The position numbers were made by a program, and so were the translations under genes. From assembly GCA_963729995.1 (NCBI GenBank), contig CAVSPF010000003.1, positions 1,550,001 through 1,614,000 on the forward strand: a stretch of DNA of 64,000 nt. The letters run 5' to 3'. Below the pieces are notes generated by a model. The model worked only from the letters and a program-made list of their open reading frames with translations, searched no databases and was not told the DNA's origin. Each line of letters opens with the position of its first letter. Positions within the stretch are counted from its first letter, which is position 1. Below are positions 59,622 through 64,000 of the stretch, piece by piece. Source of the DNA: VRUE01 sp963729995 (GTDB taxonomy: Bacteria > Actinomycetota > Thermoleophilia > Solirubrobacterales > 70-9).

Positions 59622-61550
59622 TCACCCTCGGCGAAGCCGCTTGACCAGCGTCACCCTCTTGTGCTTGGCGAGGGTGGCGCCACCGTCGGGGGTGAAGGCG
59701 ATCGTGACCGCCAGCTTCACCCTCCCTCGCCTCCTCAGCCTCTCGAGTGGCGCCCCGCGCGCTCTGATCGCCAGCCTCACCCTGCCGGCCCGCTTGGCCC
59801 GCCTGGTCGCCTTTCGGACCCCCCTGCCGGAGAGGACGAGCCTGCCGGGGCCAGGGACCCACACGGCGAGGATCGCCGTCCCCCTCCTCGGGTTGCGCCG
59901 CAGACTGAGGATCCTGAAGCGGTTGGAGGGCACGATCGCGATCATGCCCTCTGCGCTCACCGGGGTTCCGGCCGCGTCGGTCGCGGTGACCGTGACGCGG
60001 TAGGCGCCCTGGGCCGAGTAGGTGTGGGTGACCGAGGCGCCCGGCGCCGAGGCGCCGTCGCCGAAGTCAAAGGCGGTCGAGGCGATCGGCCAGGCGTCTG
60101 TGGGGTTGGCCGAGAAGGTGACCGGCACTCCGGCCATGCCCGAGGAGGGGATCGAGACGTTGCGCAACTGGGGAGGGTCGGCGTCATAGCCGGCCGCCTG
60201 CACGATCCGGTTTGAGCCGTCGGGGCGCGACCAGACCGCGGTGGCGTCACCGGCGCCGTCCATCGCCACGCTGGGGGCGACCGCGTCCTGCCCGGGTTCG
60301 GAGAGTGCGGCCGGGGCCGAGAAGGCGCCGCCGGAAGGGGCTGTCGCGCCCTGGGCGATCTGGTTGGCACCGTCGAAGCGCTTCCAGACGACACTCGCCG
60401 CGCCCGCCGCGTTCATCGCCAGCTCGGGATCGAAGGCGCTCTGGCCCGCTTCGGAGAGGTTGAGCGGGGTCGGGAAGCCGGCGATGGAGCCGCTGGAGGC
60501 CTGGGCGATCCAGCTTTCGCCGCCGTTCTTGCTGACCCAGACGGCGGTGGCGGCGCCCCCTGGCGCCATCGCGACCTGCGGGCTGCCCGCGTCCTCGCCC
60601 GCTTCGGAGAGCGCGGCCGGGGCCGAGAAGGAGCCGCCCGCGGGGGCGGTTGACGCTTCAACCCGGATGTTCGCTCCGTCCGAGCGCGACCACAGCGCGA
60701 TCGCGTCCCCGGCCGCGTCCATCGCGACCGCGGGAGCTGAGGCGTTCTCCCCGTCGGCGGTGAGGGAGACGGGAGTCGAGAAGGCGCCGGCGGGCGGCCT
60801 GACGGCGGCCTGGATCACCCAGTTGGTCCCGTCGAAGTAGTCCCACACCACCGTCACGTCGCCGCCGGCGTCGATCGCGACGCGGGGGCTTTGGGCTTTG
60901 TCCCCCACGCTGAGGGGCTGGGGGGAGACGATCGCCGGGGCCGAGAAGGAACCACCCGCCGGGCGGACCGATGCCAGGACGGAGAACTGGTTGGGGTCGG
61001 GGGAGCTGGGGTCCTTCTGCACCCAGGCGAGGACGGCTTCGCCGGTCGCGTTGATCGCCAGCTGAAGGCCCTGCAGCGCGGTCGTCGTTTCGGCGCTGGA
61101 GACTTCCACCGGGGCCGAGAAGGCGCCGCCGGTGGCGGCGGTGGCGGCCTGGATCACGTAGTCGGTGCCGTCGAAGTGGCGCCAGGCGGCGAGCGCCTCG
61201 CCGCCTGGGGTCATCGCCACCTGCGGCTCGGTCGAGTTCGAGGAGAGGTCGAGCGGGGCGGTGAAGCCGGTGCCGGGGCTGCGCGTGGAGACCTGGACGT
61301 TGGTGGCGATGGATCCGCTCTGGCGCTCCCAGAGCGCGACGGTGTCCCCGGCTTCGTCCATCGCGACGGAGACGTTGCTCGCGTCGCGGCCGGGGGCCGA
61401 GAGGTCGGTGGCGGGGAGCCAGGACGGTGCGGCGTGGGCGGGGGAGGCGGCGAGGAGGAACAGCAAAGAGCCAAGCAGCACCGCGCCGACCCGGGCTCCC
61501 GGTGGGACTGCACCCTTGTCTCCCGGGCCACCTCGGGGGAAGGTCATCAT
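59622..61550 (-). CDS. secreted beta-repeat protein with PKD domain and basic C-terminal domain
   Basis: 642 residues. Signal peptide (VGAVLLGSLLFLLAASPAHA), then about seven tandem repeats of roughly 55-60 residues, each with a core like APxVAMDAAGDAIALWSRSDG and then a sequence such as GGSFSAPAALSEAGEDA, which resemble a beta-propeller. A PKD-like domain follows (STAFDFGDGASAPGASVTHT), and the last ~90 residues are Arg/Lys-rich (RFRILSLRRNPRRGTAIL), typical of secreted proteins of this lineage. Its ATG overlaps the stop of the VapC gene, which is unexpected for an unrelated secreted protein. Function unknown. Confidence 0.83.
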   Translation of the reverse strand: MMTFPRGGPGDKGAVPPGARVGAVLLGSLLFLLAASPAHAAPSWLPATDLSAPGRDASNVSVAMDEAGDTVALWERQSGSIATNVQVSTRSPGTGFTAPLDLSSNSTEPQVAMTPGGEALAAWRHFDGTDYVIQAATAATGGAFSAPVEVSSAETTTALQGLQLAINATGEAVLAWVQKDPSSPDPNQFSVLASVRPAGGSFSAPAIVSPQPLSVGDKAQSPRVAIDAGGDVTVVWDYFDGTNWVIQAAVRPPAGAFSTPVSLTADGENASAPAVAMDAAGDAIALWSRSDGANIRVEASTAPAGGSFSAPAALSEAGEDAGSPQVAMAPGGAATAVWVSKNGGESWIAQASSGSIAGFPTPLNLSEAGQSAFDPELAMNAAGAASVVWKRFDGANQIAQGATAPSGGAFSAPAALSEPGQDAVAPSVAMDGAGDATAVWSRPDGSNRIVQAAGYDADPPQLRNVSIPSSGMAGVPVTFSANPTDAWPIASTAFDFGDGASAPGASVTHTYSAQGAYRVTVTATDAAGTPVSAEGMIAIVPSNRFRILSLRRNPRRGTAILAVWVPGPGRLVLSGRGVRKATRRAKRAGRVRLAIRARGAPLERLRRRGRVKLAVTIAFTPDGGATLAKHKRVTLVKRLRRG

Positions 61551-61999
61551 CGAGGAGATCGAGCCTCCCCCTTCCCCTCCTGTGGCCTCATCTCATCCTT
61601 CACGGGCTGGGCGGGCTCGTAGAGCTCGAGGGAGTCGAGGGCGGCCGGTATGCGCTCGAAGTGCGAGTCCAGGCCCCAGAGGGCGTGACCGGCGCGAGCT
61701 GCGGCGACGGCGATGGCGATATCTGTGAGAGGCAGGGTCTGGCCGTCGCGGCGCAGGCGGCGGGCTGTGGCGCCGACCTCGCGCCAGGCCGCTTGGTCCA
61801 ACTGGGCCCAGGGCAGGGAGGAGAGCGTCTCCCAGATCCGCTCCGCGACCTCGCCCTCGGCGCCGGCGAGCAGCTCGGCGGCGACCGGGCCGCAGGTCGC
61901 GACCTCGCCGGAGTCGAGCAGCTCGGCGAGCGCCGCGGCATCTCCCCGCTTCCCGCGGCGGGAGAAGTCGACCCAGACGGAGGTGTCGGGCAGGACCAT
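61547..61999 (-). CDS. VapC-like PIN-domain RNase toxin
   Basis: 150 residues. PIN-domain acids are intact: D5 (LPDTSVWVD), E42 (PVAAELLAG), D93 (LTDIAIAVAA) and D111 (GLDSHFE). This looks like the MT0933/FitB-type subgroup that acts on tRNA. Its ATG is 9 bases after the antitoxin stop. About the last 20 residues are low complexity. Its stop overlaps the start of the secreted repeat protein. Complete type II module with the upstream antitoxin. Confidence 0.92.
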   Translation of the reverse strand: MVLPDTSVWVDFSRRGKRGDAAALAELLDSGEVATCGPVAAELLAGAEGEVAERIWETLSSLPWAQLDQAAWREVGATARRLRRDGQTLPLTDIAIAVAAARAGHALWGLDSHFERIPAALDSLELYEPAQPVKDEMRPQEGKGEARSPR

Positions 62000-62008
62000 C
62001 GCCGGCGC

Positions 62009-62212
62009 TCAGATCCGCCGGTCGATCGCCCGCAGCTCCTTGGAGACGTCTTCGATCTCGATCCTGCCGGCGTTCTCCAGCAGCCAGTCGACGGCGCCGC
62101 GGCGGACGTGATCGGCGATCGCGGCCTCCACGGCCTTGGTCTTGGACTCGCCGGGATGGCGGGCCATGAGCGACTCCATGAGGCGCGTGTCGAGGTCCAG
62201 CGTGGTGCGCAT
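62009..62212 (-). CDS. VapB-like antitoxin (ribbon-helix-helix type)
   Basis: 67 residues: MRTTLDLDTRLMESLMARHP and then KTKAVEAAIADHVRRGAVDW, the short MetJ/Arc-like fold of the antitoxins that accompany FitB/VapC toxins (type COG5450). It starts within a tandem 11-bp repeat and should repress its own operon. The C-terminal helical tail (IEIEDVSKELRAIDRRI) would bind the toxin. Confidence 0.85.
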   Translation of the reverse strand: MRTTLDLDTRLMESLMARHPGESKTKAVEAAIADHVRRGAVDWLLENAGRIEIEDVSKELRAIDRRI

Positions 62213-62231
62213 GGCATAAGTATGGCATAAG
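62211..62231 (-). promoter_or_regulatory. tandem operator-like repeat at the vapBC start
   Basis: ATGGCATAAG occurs at 62211-62220 and again at 62222-62231, so the repeat unit is 11 bp; the first copy overlaps the antitoxin ATG (62210-62212). An antitoxin dimer on each half-site would cover the promoter and start codon. Confidence 0.5.
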
Positions 62232-62257
62232 CAGCTGTGCCACCCTCGGCGATCGGC

Positions 62258-62415
62258 TCAACCCGAGGCGGGCCGTCCGGAGGAGGAGAGCGCATGCCAG
62301 TGGCCGCCGCAGGACTTCACGTCGTTGCCGAGGGCGTCTCCGGGCTTGCGGTCGAGCGTGTAGGTGTAGAGGGGGTGGCCGGCGTAGGCGGCGAGGAGTG
62401 CGGCTGAGAGGAACC
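62258..62415 (-). pseudogene. fragment of a COG4315/PF03640 secreted-repeat lipoprotein
   Basis: Minus-strand reading ALLAAYAGHPLYTYTLDRKP then GDALGNDVKSCGGHWHALSS and a stop (TGA 62258-62260) matches the last repeat of the PF03640 family (pattern YAGHPLYTY-D-KPG...W). There is no start codon or lipobox upstream. It is a truncated remnant of a surface protein. Confidence 0.6.
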
Positions 62416-62487
62416 TGGACGTAGCGGGATTATCTCTGTTTCTTCAAGACGAACAGCAACCTCCTGCACGAATCCTGAGCCAGCCGG

Positions 62488-62904
62488 TCAGACGAGATGC
62501 AAAGACAGCTCCTGGTCCTTCTCCGACACGCTCACCACGTAGGTCATCATCAGATCGGCGCGGCCCCAGAGCGCATCGAGGGTGACGACGAAGAGCGGCT
62601 GAACTTGAAACTTGACGTCTGGAACGCCGTTGACGAACGCCTCGCAGGGCTTCTGAGCGTCCCAGGCAGAGGCGGAGCCCTCCACCTGGCCGACCTCCAC
62701 GGGAGCAAGGTCTTTCGCTCGATAGCCGAGCAGCTGCGCGTAGTCGACCGGGAGCACCGACTTGTCGGCGCCGGTGTCGACCAGGCCGACGATCGGGACT
62801 TCGGGACCGCCGCGAGGTCCTTTCAGCGTCAACCACAGATAGGGGCGTGGGTGGCCATCGGAGCCGGGCCTATACGGAGCCGTCGCGCTCCACGGACGCT
62901 TCAC
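62488..62904 (-). CDS. retropepsin-like aspartic protease-domain protein
   Basis: 138 residues. VPIVGLVDTGADKSVLPVDY contains the catalytic D43-T-G-A of clan AA proteases, and about 60 residues later comes LPVDYAQLLGY...VVTLDALWGRADLMMTYV, where the second hydrophobic-hydrophobic-Gly element is expected. Single-domain so it would act as a homodimer. It starts 4 bases after the stop of the DUF5678-like gene on the same strand. Function unknown. Confidence 0.8.
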   Translation of the reverse strand: MKRPWSATAPYRPGSDGHPRPYLWLTLKGPRGGPEVPIVGLVDTGADKSVLPVDYAQLLGYRAKDLAPVEVGQVEGSASAWDAQKPCEAFVNGVPDVKFQVQPLFVVTLDALWGRADLMMTYVVSVSEKDQELSLHLV

Positions 62905-62908
62905 GGCC

Positions 62909-63127
62909 TCAGGCGACGAAGTACCCGCCGTGGGAGCGAGACACGGGAACGATCACGTCGCTGTCTTTGACCTCGCGATGGCGGCGCAGCTTCTCCGCGC
63001 TGAGGTCGCTGGCGATCACCTTCCCCGCGCGCAGAGCGACCCACTTGCCCAGGTAGGGGGTCAGATCCTCCTTCGGCTCAAGCTCTGCCTGGCCCCGACG
63101 CAGATCGTTTCGCTCTTTGACGGCCAT
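62909..63127 (-). CDS. DUF5678-like small protein
   Basis: 72 residues: an acidic/charged N-terminus (MAVKERNDLRRGQAELEPK) then LTPYLGKWVALRAGKVIASD and a tail VIVPVSRSHGGYFV. The GKWVAL-gkViasd pattern is the DUF5678 signature, a small beta domain of unknown role often found next to protease- or nucleotidyltransferase-like genes. Four bases from the retropepsin gene, so the two are one operon. Confidence 0.7.
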   Translation of the reverse strand: MAVKERNDLRRGQAELEPKEDLTPYLGKWVALRAGKVIASDLSAEKLRRHREVKDSDVIVPVSRSHGGYFVA

Positions 63128-63197
63128 CAAGCTCCTATTCCGAGATCCAGATCATCTTCCTCCCCGCACGATAGCGATGCAACCCGCGGCGCATCGC

Positions 63198-63836
63198 TCA
63201 GTGCCCCGGGGGAGGCGGTAGTGCCAGCGGCGTCCCCGGCGCCAGGGAGATCGCCTTCCAGGCGCCCCTTTCGCGCTTCATCACGAAGTAGCTGGGTGGG
63301 CCCCCCTTCGGCTGGAAGAGGACGAAGGCGGTGTCGCCCTTGACGCGCACGGAGGTCAGCTTGCCCGCGGCCGCCTTACGGGCTTCGGGGACGCCGCGGG
63401 TCGAGATCAGCGTCTTCAGGATCGCCGGGCAGCCGCCCCGCTGGTGTTTGGCCTTGAGGAAGGCTTCGAGTCCCTTGCGGTTGGAGGCGGCAAGTCCTGC
63501 GCAGACCTTGGCGTAATCGGAGGCGGCCATCGCGCGGAAGAAGGAGAAGGCGGTCGCGGCGAGGGAGCCCTTGAGGGCGGAGGGAGCGGAGGAGCCGTAG
63601 GTCTGGATGCTGTTGTCGGCGCCGGCGGAGCCCGAGCCGCCGCTGGAGCCGGCCTGGCCGCCCTGTCCCGAGCCGCTCTGGGCGCCCGGTTGGGTGGTCG
63701 TTTGGGTTGAGGGGACTGAGGCACCGGCTTGGGGGGTCGAGGTCGAGGAGCTCGTCGAGGTCGAAGGGCTCGAGCCGGAGCCGCAGCCGGCCGCGGCGAG
63801 GGCGAGGAGGCTCAGGGCTGTGAGGAGCTTGGGCAT
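63198..63836 (-). CDS. secreted lipoprotein with Ser/Thr-rich linker
   Basis: 212 residues. Lipoprotein signal and lipobox (LLTALSLLALAAAGCGSG), a ~60-residue Ser/Thr/Gly/Gln linker, then a compact domain (about 95-212) with AATAFSFFRAMAASDYAKVC, CPAILKTLISTRG and FVLFQPKGGPPSYFVMKRER, which resembles small extracytoplasmic NTF2-like domains. Starts 5 bases after the MazF stop on the same strand. Function unknown. Confidence 0.75.
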   Translation of the reverse strand: MPKLLTALSLLALAAAGCGSGSSPSTSTSSSTSTPQAGASVPSTQTTTQPGAQSGSGQGGQAGSSGGSGSAGADNSIQTYGSSAPSALKGSLAATAFSFFRAMAASDYAKVCAGLAASNRKGLEAFLKAKHQRGGCPAILKTLISTRGVPEARKAAAGKLTSVRVKGDTAFVLFQPKGGPPSYFVMKRERGAWKAISLAPGTPLALPPPPGH

Positions 63837-63841
63837 ATGCC

Positions 63842-64000
63842 TCAGAGTCCGAGGACGAGGGCGAGAGCGTCGTCGAGGACCTGCAGCTCGGCTCCATCGA
63901 GGCGACCGGCGAAGTCGCCGAGCCTTTCCACGTCGAGTGCCCGCAGCTGCTCCACCATCACCCGCGTCCGCGCTCCGTCAAGCTCGATCTCGGGCCGGAA
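63842..64000 (-). CDS. MazF/PemK-family toxin, C-terminal part (5' end outside window)
   Basis: The visible 52 residues read GARTRVMVEQLRALDVERL then GDFAGRLDGAELQVLDDALA, which is the conserved end of PemK/MazF ribonucleases (the VEQLRALDxxRLG motif contacts the dimer). The catalytic N-terminal half is beyond the right edge. It is followed by a lipoprotein gene 5 bases later. Confidence 0.8.
   Translation of the reverse strand, partial: FRPEIELDGARTRVMVEQLRALDVERLGDFAGRLDGAELQVLDDALALVLGL

Overview
The window is a high-GC bacterial chromosome segment. GTG and TTG starts are frequent, genes sit tightly on both strands, and the gene content (assimilatory APS-type reductase, DUF385 F420/FMN-type oxidoreductase, FolE2, short decarboxylating 6-phosphogluconate dehydrogenase, many secreted lipoproteins, DoxX-Rieske fusion, Arg-rich C-terminal secreted beta-repeat protein) points to an actinobacterium, most likely Thermoleophilia/Solirubrobacterales. 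That assignment is inference from gene content; no marker such as 16S rRNA is present.

Layout. 0-12 kb is mostly housekeeping: MerR regulator, SDR, tRNA-Tyr, primary sigma factor, FolE2, PgsA, a lipoprotein, uracil-DNA glycosylase, tRNA-Thr, a NarL-type response regulator converging with its likely DevS-like kinase, a saccharopine-dehydrogenase-like enzyme, DegV and CysH. 12.8-16.7 kb is an accessory hot spot around tRNA-Ser(CGA): VapBC, then a 1.2-kb insert bounded by a 57-bp direct repeat of the tRNA 3' half carrying a HEPN/MNT pair, then an uncharacterised nucleotidyltransferase/TIM-barrel operon. 16.8-29 kb holds a GST, a GFA protein, a TetR-controlled membrane protein with a very clear operator, a PilZ-containing GT2 synthase, a DoxX-Rieske fusion, tRNA-Ser(GGA), TadA, a subtilase, a universal stress protein and large membrane proteins.

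29-45 kb is lipid and central carbon metabolism. An acyl desaturase and a CFA synthase are divergent. One long minus-strand operon carries tkt-tal-pgi-cydA-cydB-HAD, with rpiA divergent from tkt. After an IS630 element come pgl and gnd (minus) and zwf (plus). Together these cover the oxidative and most of the non-oxidative pentose phosphate pathway (no rpe seen) beside a cytochrome bd oxidase. pgi carries two single-base frameshifts. An FTR1-type iron permease with a DtxR/IdeR-like site follows.

46-56 kb is a cell-envelope glycan region: two related GT39-like membrane glycosyltransferases, a GH26-like secreted protein, a PQQ-propeller protein, a metallo-beta-lactamase-fold enzyme, a phosphodiester-glycosidase protein and small membrane proteins. 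56-64 kb holds a large MMPL transporter, a secreted beta-repeat/PKD protein, VapBC, a retropepsin-like protein with a DUF5678-like partner, a lipoprotein and a MazF tail cut by the window edge.

The most notable non-gene structure is several families of short dispersed palindromes: a ~50-bp element in three copies (one read in frame inside a membrane protein, one providing a stop codon), a 53-bp element at two convergent 3' junctions, a 49-bp composite hairpin repeat bracketing the FTR1 gene, and a perfect 22-bp inverted repeat in a divergent promoter region. No CRISPR array, rRNA or prophage was seen.
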